The notes beneath the pieces are model-generated. The model was not told where the DNA came from. It did not search any database and worked only from the letters and a program-made list of their open reading frames with translations. Positions 1 to 11,869 of a DNA stretch of 64,000 nt are shown here, piece by piece. Position numbers and translations under genes: made by a program. Every line of letters begins with the position of its first letter. Position 1 is the first letter of the stretch. The stretch covers positions 39,638,501 to 39,702,500 of the forward strand of contig NC_133163.1 of the NCBI RefSeq assembly GCF_040802235.1, given 5' to 3'. This DNA comes from Manis javanica. Its lineage: Eukaryota; Chordata; Mammalia; Pholidota; Manidae.

Positions 1-700
1 CTGACTATGCAACTCTGTTTTGACTTCTAGTTTGCTGTTGCTCTTAGGCATTTAGAAGAGAATTTGTATTTAAGCCAGAGTATATTACATGTTTTACTCA
101 TTTAAATTATGATCTTAAATTCACGTTTCTCTCTTTTTTTCTGCTTCTGTGGGGTAAGCATAAGTCTGGACAGGGCTAACTACACCACAACATAGCTTGC
201 CTAGAGCTATGTATCAATGGGCTCTTGTGTGAAGGATTAATTATTAAAAATAAAGCCAGTGTGTCACTTATAAACACTTTATTATCAATAATGAAACAAT
301 AGTTGAATGACTAAAAGAATGATTAATTCATACTGGAACTTAATTTTTTTCTATCAGCAAATTATTTTTGACTATTTTCAAATCCAAGATCAAAGTATCT
401 TTCTAAAATACACATATAAATCTTAAAATTCAATGACATGAAAGAGTGTAAATTTATTTATGTCCTCTGGGATGAGCCAAAGGTTCACATTAAATTGTAC
501 ATATGTCCTATATATGTATAAACTACATGTATTGTACGTATAGTAAATAATAATTCCCTTCTAATTACTATAAAATCAAATAGAGGCATGAACCTCTAAT
601 AAGATACCTTAAATTCTCTGACTTGATCTAGTGGGTGGCAGAAAATATTTTAAAAATATTGTGTTATAAAAAATGCATTTACTTGGAATCTTACCCTTCA
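1..700 (+). other. AT-rich upstream DNA, no gene seen
   Basis: No coding exon, RNA gene or recognisable repeat was identified. The sequence is AT-rich and stop-dense in all frames. Confidence 0.5.
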
Positions 701-701
701 A

Positions 702-900
702 AGCAGCAAATCTCAACAAAGGACAAATTTTTATTCCCCCTTCCAGCAGACATTTGGCAATGTCTGAAGTCGTTTTTAGTTGTCACAATTGACATCTGTT
801 GGGTGGAGACCAGAGATGCTGCTAAACATTTTACAATGAACAGGGCAACCCTATCACAACACAATGTCACTAGCACCACTTCTAGGAAACCATGTTTCAA
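702..900 (+). mobile_element. MER5A-like DNA transposon fossil (hAT-Charlie type)
   Basis: The segment contains the family hallmarks GACATTTGGCAATGTCTG, TTTTTAGTTGTCACAA, GATGCTGCTAAACATTTTACAA and AGGGCAACCC in the right order. It is a non-autonomous element and codes for nothing. The open frames across it on both strands are incidental. The family name is recalled, not searched. Confidence 0.75.
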
Positions 901-2819
901 AGGATGTCAAAATAATCAACAAAGCATAGACATGCAAAACCTGCTAAAATGCTGTTTATTCTGGAGCTAAGGCACTTTGAAAGGAATCGGTGCTCTTTTA
1001 ATTTCACTTAGGTCTAAGCCATACCAAAAAAATATGTTCCTAAGGACCTACTGTAATTTTGTTTTTTCTTAAAATTTACTGTAATGATACTTAGAGTGAC
1101 TGAATACATACACATTTAGAAATATTTCTGGGAAAAGTGGAGTTTTAATTGTATCATGTTAAAATCTATGTTCTCTGAGCAATTGGTGGGACAGACAGCA
1201 ATGGTTGGAAGTTATCGCTCTGTCACTCACCACTTAAAAATGAAAAAAAAACATGAACAAGGAAGTTAAATCATATTACACAACTAGTTAGTGTCAGAGA
1301 TAACCTTAAAGCCAGAATCAAACCTCTATCCATTATATATATATATATATATACCTTGCTTTCCCTACCCAAAGAAGGTGGTATAATTTCAGTTGAGTTT
1401 GAGGGCAGAGGATCTGAATCACACCTGAATATTTATTGGTAGCTCCATGTGTAAGGTCCTATGCCTTTTCCTGCTGCTGTGACTTTTAAGAGTTTGGTGC
1501 AGTCTAGTTCATGGATCTCAAAGAGATTTAAACTATTCTGGGTCTTGTCAAGTGGTGTACCCTTGCAAGGCCTAAAAAGTCCTTGAATCTCAAATGTGAC
1601 ACTGGGTCTTCCAATTATCTTCTTTGGAAAGTGGGATTGTTGAGTCTGGGTATATTGAAGACTTTCCTTTGAGTCATCACATTGTATACTAGGAGGAAAA
1701 TGGAACTGAATCAAGCCTTTTGGGGAGGAGAGATTTGACTTGAGGTGCTGTAAGACTTGGTTTAAGTAAAAAAAAAAAATCTCTGAACTCTTTTGTCAGG
1801 TCTTTCAAAAGAATAACAGTGATGCTCACTAGCATTTCTATAATTAACAAGCTGTCAACATTTCTATTATGACCACAGAAATCTATTACAGATCACAGAA
1901 TTGTGATAAATGTTTCTTTAGGTCTGAAATGTTAGCCTTCATCTTCTTTTCAGCCTAAGGGCAATTTTTGAAACCAATTTTGTTTCAATCATTTTGGATC
2001 AGTTGTTTGGTTGTTTTGGAAGTGCAGATGCTCTAGGCCCACCTATTGAAATAAAGATTTTTAAATGGAAACACAGAGAGGAGTCTGCTTAAGCCCCAGT
2101 GGGGACCAGCTGCAAAGCTCTGGCAGGGAATTATATAGGCAGACAGTGGGAGTAGATTTAGAAAAAATTAGGGGACTGGGAAATGTGTGCATATTTCCTT
2201 TAACAGATTTTTTTCCTCAGGTCCTTCAAACTATGGAATTTTAATCCTCTATTTTTTCTGTTTTGTATTTTGTCTGTTATTACTTTCTCTTATTATTACT
2301 AGTTTTGGTGAAATTAATGTAGGGGGATTTGTTATTACAGCTATTAAAATTTGGGGCTGACCTGAATTTAAAAAATTTTAGCGTTTAATTTTTACCCTTC
2401 ATTTAGTTAAATTTTCTTTCTACCCCTCTCATCTCCTTTCTGCTTGACTACCTTTTATCTTTATGAGTCCTTTTCATGGTCTCTGAGAGGTCATATTTCC
2501 CAATGATTGTAGTTCCCTATATTGTAATAAATTGTATTTATTTTCTTTCCTTTCTTTTCTCTTTTCTCTGACTCCCATGACTCCTTACTCTGCTTCCCAT
2601 TCTCCACTGCCAAGTATCTCCTGACTAAACTCTTCACTAAGCCTTATTAAAATTGTGACGTAGACAAAGTGCTCATTCCTGAAAGTATAGGTGGGGGATG
2701 GGAGTGGTTCTTAGAGAAAAGGGGCATAGATGACCATAATGATGTTTCAGGACAGTGATGCTTCTGCAGCTAGACATTGTGGAAGCAGGTAAAATAGCAG
2801 AAACAGCAAGGACTCAAGA
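901..2819 (+). other. Unassigned upstream DNA with a short (TA)n at 1334-1353
   Basis: No exon or RNA gene is supported. The only distinct feature is a (TA) microsatellite of about ten units near 1334-1353. Confidence 0.5.
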
Positions 2820-2960
2820 TAATTTATTTATAAATTTTTTTATTGAAGTGTAGTTGATATACAATATTAAATTGCTTTCAATTATACAACATAGTGATTC
2901 AACAGTTATATACATTATTAAATGCTCACCCCAACTAGTATAGTTAGATAATTAAAGTCA
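2820..2960 (-). mobile_element. Truncated old L1 3' end
   Basis: The block TTTTTTTATTGAAGTGTAGT through ACAACATAGTGATTCAACAG reads as the reverse complement of an old mammalian L1 3' end. A related block recurs at 38745-38862. No ORF remains. Confidence 0.6.
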
Positions 2961-3089
2961 TTGCACTAATGACATCATTTTAGGACCCCGTTTGCTTATC
3001 AGATAAATAGTATAATACTCATTACGTAGAGTAGTTATAGGGAATAAATATGATTATGTGAATGACCATTCCTTGCACAGTGCCTGGCT

Positions 3090-3490
3090 CATAGACTTAA
3101 ACCAAGAGAAGTTTATTCTCTCACAGTTCTGGAGGCCAAGAGAATCAAGGTGCAGTGTTCCTCCAGAGGCTCTAGGGAGGAATCAGTTTGTTGTTTCTTG
3201 TCTTTTTCTGGTGGGTGTCTGCATTTCTCAGTTGTGGCTGCATCTCTGTCTCTGTCTTCTATCGTTTTTTTCTTCTCTTCTCTCTTACTTTTACTCTTGC
3301 TGTGAAAACTCCCTCTGTTTATATTTTATTAATGCATGTGTTGCATTTAAGGCCTGTCATATAATCCAGGATAAGCTCCTCCTCTCAAGATCTTTAAGCA
3401 TATCTTTTACCATGTAAAGTGATGTTCATAGATTCTAGGGATTAGGAGGTGAATATATCCTTGGGGGCTTATTTTTCAGTCTACCACATC
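3090..3490 (-). mobile_element. MLT1-like MaLR LTR fossil
   Basis: Landmarks in order on the + strand are TTTATTCTCTCACAGTTCTG, GAGGCTCTAGGGAG, GTGGCTGCATCTCTGTCTCT, TAATCCAGGATAAGC and GGGATTAGGAGGTGAATATA. They end in TCAGTCTACCACA. This layout is that of a MaLR LTR read in reverse. The 119-residue open frame at 3058-3417 lies within it and is chance. Confidence 0.6.
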
Positions 3491-4389
3491 CACTTACATG
3501 ACAAATGTATTAGTTTCAAATGTTTCTTGGAAATAAATAGAATAGAACATTTTAGGCGGTCAATCCACAAGTAAGAGAATAATCCTTCTGGCTTTGTTTT
3601 GATAAATTATAGATTTTTCACAACAATATTGTTCAGACTCAAGATTGGTTTTATACCAAGCCAAAGAAAATTTCTTCATTTTCATATTGTTTATTTTAAA
3701 GTGTCCTTTAGGACCTTAACTGAACAACTAAAGTAGTAGATTTATCTCATGAGATAAAATGAAAAAGAAGATTCTATCCTTCTTTCCATGTGTTTATCCT
3801 AGTATAGAGTTGAAGCATATTATGGCATACTGAAGTACAATTCACAGATATAAGAAGAAAATTGCAATTTTATATGTATCTTTGTTTATTTTAGTGTGCT
3901 GAAATAATAATTTGGAAGATCTGCGATATTTTATAGTCTACCAATGATTATCTTTCCTTTCCCTGCTCTCTTGTTACATATGACTCTACTGTTATTTATA
4001 AGTAAGACAATATTTCCCCCATCAAAATGCACTGTTTTCCATCTATGACACTACTTTCCCTATTCTTTTTTCATCCAAATAGGGCCATATTTTAAAAGTA
4101 TTTTCACTTTCCCACTTTCCTCCTCCTCTGTTACCCCAGTCCCAAAGTTTTCTGAAATTGTACAATACTTAGAGTTTTCCTTATAGTGTATCCCTTCTGT
4201 TTTAAGAATACTTATTTAACATTACGTCACATAGCTCTAGATAGTCTTTCCTCTCCATTCTTCCCTCTGCTTTGGTTCATTTATTGATGTTTGGATTCTT
4301 TTTTCATGTAGTTTCCTCATCTGGAATGCTAGTATTTTTTTCTTCCTATAGAAAATGGCTTTTTTGGTTTTCTCCTGAGAGCAATACAT
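3491..4389 (+). other. AT-rich DNA, nothing identified
   Basis: No exon, RNA gene or clear repeat boundary was recognised. Confidence 0.45.
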
Positions 4390-4778
4390 ACTCACTGCAA
4401 TAAATATCCATGTTCTAAGGTTATATGGAGTCAAAACTGAAAGTTTTTTGTAATGCCTTTATTTCAAAGATAATCACTATTAGTGCTAGGTACATGTCCT
4501 TACAGACTTTTTCTATACACACAGGTACATACATGGTTTTTTTTTCTTTTGACAGAAATGCCATCATATTATCTACAGTGTTTTATAAACTTCTTTTTCA
4601 TGATAACATTTTGTGAACAGTTTTCCTGATAGTACATGTTACCACTGTGAATGCTTGCATTGCATTCCCTGGCATACATTCTATAATTTACTTAACCAGT
4701 CCCTATTGGTGTTTAAATTGATTCCAGTTTTCACCATTATAAACAATGAAACAATGATCATCTTTATGCATTGTCCAG
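4390..4778 (-). mobile_element. Old L1 (L1M-type) 3' fragment
   Basis: Phrases such as CATACATTCTATAATTTACT, TTAACCAGTCCCTATTGGTG and CCAGTTTTCACCATTATAAA are typical of old L1M 3' regions read in reverse. A similar block lies at 30525-31290. L1-A begins at its right edge. Confidence 0.55.
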
Positions 4779-5542
4779 TTTTTTTTTGAAATTTATTTTT
4801 TTATTTTTATGTGTTTTTTGTTATCATTAATCTACAATTACATGAAGAACATTATGTTTACTAGGCTCTCCCCTACCCCAAGTCCTCCCACAAACCCCAT
4901 TACAGTCACTGTCCATCAGCATAGTAAGATGTTGTAGAATCACTACTTGTCTTCTCTGTGTTGCAAAGCCCTCCCCTTTCACCCACCCCCCACATTATAC
5001 ATGCTAATCATAATACCCCCTTTTTTCTTCCCTACCCTTATCCCTCCCTACCCTTCGATTCTCCCCAGTCTCTTTCCCTTTGGTAACTGTTAGTTCATTC
5101 TTGGGTTCTGTGATTCTGCTGCTGTTTTGTTCATTCAGCTTTTCCTTTGTTCTTATACTCCACAGATGAGTGAAATCATTTGGTATTTGTCTTTCTCCAC
5201 TTGGCTTATTTCACTGAGCATAATACCCTCTAGCTCCATTCATGTTGTTGCAAAGAGTAGGATTTGTTTTCTTCTTATGCCTGAATAATATTCCATTGTG
5301 TGTATGTACCACATCTTCTTTATCCATTCATCTACTGATGGACACTTAGGTTGCTTCCATTTCTTGGCTATTGTAAATAGTGCTGCGATAAACATAGGGG
5401 TGCATCTGTCTTTTTCAAACTGGAGTGCTGCATCCTTAGGGTAATTCCTAGAAGTGGAATTCCTGGGTCAAATGGTTAAGTCTATTTTGAGCATTTTGAG
5501 GAACCTCCATATTGCTTTCCACAATGGTTGAACTAATTTACA
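4779..5542 (-). other. L1-A 3' UTR and the end of ORF2
   Basis: The poly(T) at 4779-4787 is followed by a degenerate T-rich stretch, then ATCTACAATTACATGAAGAA and the pyrimidine-rich TCCCCAGTCTCTTTCCCTTT. The same landmarks occur at 52419-52740 and 55500-55800. This shows that the ordinary 3' end of this L1 family lies here, with no extension. Confidence 0.85.
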
Positions 5543-8500
5543 TTACCACCAGCAGTGCAGGAGGGTTCCCCTTTCTCTACAACCTCGCCAACATTTGTTG
5601 TTGTTTGTCTTTTGGATGGTAGCCATCCTTACTGGTGTGAGGTGATATCTCATTGTGGTTTTAATTTGCATTTCTCTGATAACTAGTGATGTGGAGCATT
5701 TTTTCATGTGTCTGTTGGCCATCTGAATTTCTTCTTTGGAGAACTGTCTGTTCAGCTCCTCTGCCCAGTTTTTAATTGGATTATTTGCTTTTTGTTTGTT
5801 GAGTTGCATGAGCTCTTTATATGTTTTGGATGTCAAGCCTTTATCAGATCTGTCATTTATGAATATATTCTCCCATACTGTAGGGTACTTTTTGTTCTAT
5901 TGATGGTGTCCTTTGCTGTACAGAAGCTTTTCAGCTTGATATAGTCCCACTTGTTCATTTTTGCTTTTGTTTTCCTTGCCCATGGAGATATATTCATGAA
6001 GAAGTCACTCATGTTTATGTCCAAGAGATTTTTGCCTATGTTTTTTTCTAAGAGTTTCATGGTTTCATGACTTACATTCAGGTCTTTGATCCATTTTGAA
6101 TTTACTTTTGTGTATGGGGTTAGACAGTGATCCAGTTTCATTCTCTTACATGTAGCTGTCCAGTTTTGCCAACACCATCTGTTGAAGAGCCTGTCATTTC
6201 CCCATTGTATGTCCATGGCTCCTTTATGGAATATTAATTGACCATATATGTTTGGGTTAATGTCTGGAGTCTCTAATCTGTTCCACTAGTCTGTGGTTCT
6301 GTTCTTGTTCCAGTACCAAATTGTCTTGATTACTGTGGCTTTGTAGTAGAGCTTGAAGTTGGGGAGTGAGATACCCACCACTTTATTCTTCTTTCTCAGG
6401 ATTGCTTTGGCTATTCGGGGTCTTTGGTGTTTCCATATGAATTTTTGAACTATTTGTTCCAGTTTGTTGAAGAATGTTGTTGGTAATTTGATAGGGATTG
6501 CATCAAATCTGTGTATTGCTTTGGGCAGGATGGCCATTTTGACGATATTAATTCTTCCTAGCCATGAGCATGGGATGAGTTTCCATTTGTTAGTGTCCTC
6601 TTTAATTTCTCTTAAGAGTGTCTTATAGTTTTCAGGGTATAGGTCTTTCACTTCTTTGGTTAGGTTTATTCCTCGGTATTTTATTCTTGTTGATGCAATT
6701 GTGAATGAAATTGTTTTCCTGATTTCTCTTTCTATTGGCTCATTGTTAGTATATAGGAAAGCCACAGATTTCTGTGTGTTAATTTTGTATCCTGCAACTT
6801 TGCTGTATTTCGATATCAGTTCTAGTAGTTTTGGAGTGGAGTCTTTAGGGTTTTTTATGTACAATATCATGTCATCTGCAAATAGTGACAGTTTGACTTC
6901 TTCTTTACCAATCTGGATTCCTTGTATTTCTTTGTTTGGTCCAATTGCCATGGCTAGGACCTCCAGTACTATGTTAAATAACAGTGGGGAGAGTGGGCAT
7001 CCCTTTCTTGTTCCTGATCTCAGAGGAAAAGCTTTCAGCTTCTTGCTGTTCAGTATGATGTTGGCTGTGGGTTTATCGTATATGGCCTTTATTATGTTGA
7101 GGTACTTGCCCTCTATACCCATTTTGTTGAGAGTTTTTATCATGAATGGATGTTGAATTCTGTCAAATGCTTTTTCAGCATCTATGGAGATGATCATGTG
7201 GTTTTTGTCTTTCTTTTTGTTTATGTGGTGGATGATGTTGATGGATTTTCGAATGTTGTACCATCCTTGCATCCCTGGGATGAATCCCACTTGGTCATGG
7301 TGTATGATCCTTTTAATATATTTTCTAATTCTGTTTGCTAATATTTTATTGAGTATTTTTGCATCTACATTCATCAGGGATATTGGTCTGTAATTTTCCT
7401 TTTTGGTGGGGTTTTTGCCTGGTTTTGGTATTAGGGTGATGTTGGCTTCATAGAATGAGTTTGGGAGTATTCCCTCCTCTTCTATTTCTTGGAAAACTTT
7501 AAGGAGAATGGGTATTATATCTTCTCTGTATGTCTGATAAAATTCCGAGGTAAATCCATCTGGCCCGGGTGTTTTTTCCTTGGGTGGTTTTTTGATTACC
7601 GCTTCCATTTCTTTGCTGGTAATTGGTTTGTTTAGATTTTGTGTTTTTCCTTGGTCAGTTTTGGAAGGTTGTATTTTTCTAGGAAGTGGTGCATTTCTTC
7701 TAGGTTTTCCAGCTTCTTAGCATATAGGTTTTCATAGTAGTCTCTAATAATTCTTTGTATTTCTGTTGGGTCTGTCGTGATGTTTCCTTTCTCATTTCTG
7801 ATTCTGTTGATGGATTCTCTTTTTCTCTTAATAAGTCTGTCTAGGGGTTTATCTATTTTGTTTATTTTCTCAAAGAACCAGCTCTTGGTTTCACTGATTT
7901 TTTCTATTGTTTTATACTTCTCAGTTTTATTTATTTTTTCTCTGATCTTTATTATGTCACTCCTTCTGCGGACTTTGGGCCTCATTTCTTCTTCTTTTTC
8001 CAGTTTTAATAATTGTGAGTTTAGACTATTCATTTGGGATCATTCCTCCTTCTTTAAATAGGCCTGGATTGCTGTATACTTTCCTCTTAGAACTGCCTTT
8101 ACTGCGTGCCACAGAAGTTGGGGCTTTGTGTTGTTGTTGTCATTTGTCTCCTTATATTGCTTGATCTCTGTTTTAATTTGGTCACTGATCGATTGATTAT
8201 TTAGGAGCATGTTGTTAAGCCTCCATGTGTTTGTGAGCCTTTTTGTTTTCTTTGTACAATTTATTTCTAGTTTTATACCTTTGTGATTTGAGAAGTTAGT
8301 TGGCAGAATTTCAATCTTTTTGAATTTACTGAGGCTCTTTTTGTGGCCTAGTATGTGGTCTATCTGGAAAATGTTCCATGTGCGCTTGAGAAGAATGTGC
8401 ATCCTGCTGCTTTTAGGTGTAGAGTTCTGTAGATGTCTGTTAGGCCCATCTGTTCTAGTGTATTGTCCAGTGCCTCTGTGTCCTTATTTTCTGTCTGGTG

Positions 8501-8671
8501 CATATGTTCTTTGGAGTGAGTGGTGTGTTGAAGTCTCCTAGAATGAATGCACTGTGTTCTATTTCCTCCTTTAATTCTGTTAGTATTTGTTTCACATATG
8601 TCAGTGCTCCTGTATTGGGTGCATATATATTTATAATGGTTATATCCTCTTTTTGGACTGCTCCCTTTATC

Positions 8672-8687
8672 TTATGTAATGTTCTTC
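8672..8687 (+). repeat. Target-site duplication, left copy
   Basis: TTATGTAATGTTCTTC occurs here and again at 8842-8857, bordering the small 3'-end insertion. This is the expected product of target-primed reverse transcription. Confidence 0.93.
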
Positions 8688-8841
8688 CTTTTTTTTGAGA
8701 GGGCATCTCTCGTACTTATTGATCAAATGGTTGTTAACAACAATAAAATTCTGTACAGGGGACTCAATGGACAATCATTAATCAACCCCAAGCCTAACTC
8801 TCAACAGTCTCCAATCTTCTGAAGCATAACAAACAAGTACT
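8688..8841 (-). mobile_element. Tiny L1 3'-end insertion inside L1-A ORF2
   Basis: A short poly(T) then GAGAGGGCATCTCTC and about 145 bp match the outermost 3' end of L1-B and L1-C (50580 and 53658). The insert is flanked by a perfect 16-bp direct repeat, TTATGTAATGTTCTTC, at 8672-8687 and 8842-8857. ORF2 sequence resumes after it. It is a heavily 5'-truncated copy whose source carried the extended 3' end. Its AATAAA signal has mutated to AATAAG. Confidence 0.93.
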
Positions 8842-8857
8842 TTATGTAATGTTCTTC
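8842..8857 (+). repeat. Target-site duplication, right copy
   Basis: Second copy of the 16-bp direct repeat. The uninterrupted L1 counterpart is at about 59355-59375 (CATTATGTAGTGGCCTTCTT). Confidence 0.93.
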
Positions 8858-9296
8858 TTTATCTCTTGTGACTTTCTTTGTTTTAAAGTCTATTTTGTCT
8901 GATACAAATACTGCAACACCTACTTTTTTCTCCCTATTGTTTGCATGAAATGTCTTTTTCCATCCCTTCACTTTTAGTGTGTGTATGTCTTTGGGTTTAA
9001 GGTGAGTCTCTTGTAAGCAGCATATAAATGGGTCTTGCTTTTTTATCCTTTCTATTACTCTGTGTCTTTTGATTGGTGCATTCATTCCATTTACATTTAG
9101 GGTGATTATCAAAAGATATGTACTTATTGCCATTGCAGGCTTTGGATTCGTGGTTACCAAAGGTTCAAGGGTATCTTCTTTACTATCTAAGCATCTAACT
9201 TAACTCTCTTATTAAGCTATTATAAACACAGTGTGATGATTCTTTATTTCTCTCCCTTCTTATTCTTCCTCCTCCATTATTTATATGTTAGGTTTT

Positions 9297-10333
9297 TTAT
9301 TCTGTACTCTTTGTGTTTCCTTTGACTGCTTTTGTGTATAGTTGGTTTAATTTTTTGCCTCTAGTTAGTGTTTGGTTGGTCTGCTTTCTTTGCTGTGATT
9401 TTATTTTCTCTGGTGACATCTGTTTAGCCTTCGGTGTGCTTCCATCTAGAGCATTCCCTTTAATATATCCTGTAGATGTGGTTTGTGGGAGGCAAATTCC
9501 CTCACCTTTTGCTATCTGGGAGTTGTTTAATCCCTCCTTCATATTTAAATGATAAATTTGCTGGATACAGTATTCTTGGTTCAAGGCCCTTCTGTTTCAT
9601 TGCATTAAATATATCATGCCATTCTCTTCTGGCCTGTAGGGTTTCTGTTGAGAAGTATGATGATAGCCTGATGGGCTTTCCTTTTTAAGTGATCTTTTTT
9701 CTCTCTTCGACTGCCTTTATTACTCTGTCTTTGTCTTTGATCTTTGCCATTTTTATTGTTTTATGTCTTGGTGTTGTCCTCCTTGGGTCCCTTGTGTTGG
9801 GAGATCTGTGGGCTTCCATGGTCTGAGAGACTATTTCCTTCCCCAGATTGGGTAAGCTTTCACCAGTTATTTCTTCAAAGACACTTTCTATCCCTTTTTC
9901 TCTCCCTTCTTCTTCTGGTATATATATATATAATGCGAATATTGTTCCATTTGGATTGGTCACACAGTTCTCTTAATATTCTTTCATTCCTGGAGAGCCT
10001 TTTATCTCTCTGTGCCTCAGCTTCTCTGTATTCCTGTTCTCTGATTTCTATTCCATTAACAGTCCCTTGTACCTCATCCAGTCAGCTCTTAAGTCCTTCC
10101 AGAAATTGTTTGATTTCTGTAATCTCCCTCTGAACTTCATCCCTTAGCTCTTGTATATTTCTCTGCATGTCCACCAGCATGGTTATGACCTTTATTTTGA
10201 ATCCTTTTTCAGAAAGATTGGTTATATCTATCTCCCAAGGCCCTCTCTCTGGGGTTCTCTGAGTGATTCTTGAGTGGAACAGATTCTTCTGCCTTTTCAT
10301 GGTGATAGAGGTGGTCGTAGGCAGGTGGCACAT
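9297..10333 (-). pseudogene. L1-A ORF1 remnant
   Basis: Three open pieces (10333-10082, 9963-9685, 9584-9297) correspond to L1-C ORF1. The first gives the coiled-coil part (MLVDMQRNIQELRDEVQREI). The second gives the RRM-like part (RRTTPRHKTIKMAKIKDKDR). The third is mostly out of frame. A short (TA)n at 9920-9932 interrupts the RRM region. It is not functional. Confidence 0.88.
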
Positions 10334-11316
10334 GTGTCAGCTGGGAGAACAGAGTCCCTTCCTGCTTGCTGGTCACCTTGCCCTTCTCCACTGCCTGTGT
10401 CAGTTTCACGTACACAGGGAGCATTCTCTGGGATAATCTCCTGAGCTGCCATGCACCAGGCTACCCTCGGGATAGCCCAGAGTCCTGCAGGGAGTAGCAG
10501 ACATATAGGGTGTAATTTGCTGTGAGAACGGAGCCCCTTTGTGCCTTGCCCAGGCATCCTCTGTCTGTGCCGGGCAGCTACGCACTGGTAGCAGCCTCTG
10601 GGTCTGTCGCTGTTAGGTGCACACTTGGAGGAGACTCTGGGTCTTTTATTTGGGTGGGGGCTGTTCTCCGGCTGCTCTGCTACTGTAGCAGGTCAGCTGG
10701 TTTGCTTGCTGTGCCGACCGAGGGTATGAATGGCAGGCTGCTTATGGCTGTGAGGGGCTTTGGGGCTGGGTTACCCACTAGGGGGTTGGGGCACCTGAAG
10801 TTCCTTAGGATTCCCAGTCTGCTGGGCTGAGTGTGCCAGGATGATTCTGTCCAGCTGTTAAGCAAGCCCCTGTCCCTTTAAGACTTTCAAAAAGCACCCA
10901 CTTTTCTTTTGTCCCAGGGAGCCAGCTGTGGGGACCCACTTGCGGTGTTCCCCTCAGATTTTACTTTTCCATTTCCCTAATATCCAGTACACCATGCAAT
11001 GTGTGTCTGTGCTCTCAGTGCAGATTACTAGGGCTGGTTATTTAGCAGCCCTGTGCTTCCAGTCCCTCCCCACTCTGATTCTTTTCCTCCTGCCAGTGAG
11101 CTGGGGTTGGGGGAGTGCTCGGGTCTCTCCAGGTCATGACTTTGTATCTTATCCTTTTCGTGCTGAGTTCTTGAAGATGTAGATGTAGCCTGGCTGTTGT
11201 ACTGTATCTTCTGGTCTTTTAGGAGTGGTTTTATTTGTTCTATTTTCAATAATATATATGGTTTTGGGAGGAGATTTCCATCACCCTACTCACACTGCCA
11301 TCTTGAGCCTTCTCCG
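10334..11316 (-). promoter_or_regulatory. L1-A 5' UTR
   Basis: This is GC-richer than its surroundings and ends in the family's terminal CCATCTTGAGCC. One copy of the monomer landmark, TTTCAAAAAGCACCCAC, occurs near 10885, whereas L1-C has a tandem series. Open frames here (10522-10830 +, 10557-10297 -) are composition effects. Confidence 0.75.
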
Positions 11317-11869
11317 ACACCATAGCTTTAATTCCAAAACTTTAGCCATGAATCAGGTACCATGAAACTCACTAGTTTATAAAACAGTAAAATCCAAATG
11401 TGTCTCTGGCTGGTGGAACAAGTCAAGTTTACCACTCACATGGCTAAAACTTTTTACTAATATTTATGGAGAAGACTTTTAATATTTTTATTAGTGCTTT
11501 ACCAGTAACTTATGGGAGCCATGGGCAAAGGAGCTTCTATAGTAGCCTGTATTTTTTTAAAAACCCTCTTGACTCCTTTTTTCTTTTGGTCTCAGGCAAT
11601 CATGGGAAATGTTTTAAATTATCTCCTGGTATGTTTACATTTCAGACATGATAAATTTACAGCTTCAAGGGACAGAGTCAGAATGCAAGTTTTCTCCTTG
11701 GAATTTTGGTGTATATTTCTTTATTATTAAAAATCGATCATAATTACTATTTAAAGTTTCCTTTGTATTTAGGGGTCAGACAGCATGGGGCACTCTGTTC
11801 TTATTGTCAATCACCACAATTTTCTCCCCTTTACTGGCCTCACTTTCCCAGGAATTCTACCTCTTAGTG
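11317..11869 (+). other. Unassigned DNA right of L1-A
   Basis: No exon, RNA gene or named repeat was recognised. Confidence 0.4.

Larger units (their letters stand above)
5543..9160 (-). pseudogene. L1-A ORF2 remnant (endonuclease / reverse transcriptase)
   Basis: ORF2 is broken into at least seven open pieces. 9160-8801 starts the endonuclease ([25 protein letters not shown]). 8706-8455 carries GDFNTPLTP. 8402-8040 and 8033-7632 form the linker. 7608-6286 is the reverse transcriptase, with SIDAEKAFD and FADDMILY intact over 440 residues. 6216-5857 and 5836-5543 form the C-terminal part, including [16 protein letters not shown]. Frameshifts and stops separate the pieces, and a 154-bp insertion splits the endonuclease domain. 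It cannot make a working protein. Confidence 0.93.
4779..11316 (-). mobile_element. L1-A: full-length but decayed L1 on the minus strand
   Basis: A T-rich tract at 4779 is the 3' tail. It is followed rightwards by 3' UTR, broken ORF2, broken ORF1 and a 5' UTR that ends in CATCTTGAGCC near 11310, matching the L1-C end CATCTTGGCTCC at 62360. Length is about 6.5 kb. It lacks the 5' monomer array and the 3' extension seen in L1-C, so it represents an older, plain form of the family. No flanking target-site duplication was found by eye. A later insertion sits at 8688-8841. Confidence 0.92.

Noticed and set aside
3058..3417. 119-codon + strand frame
   Set aside because: It lies in an MLT1-like LTR fossil; the translation has no recognisable protein features.
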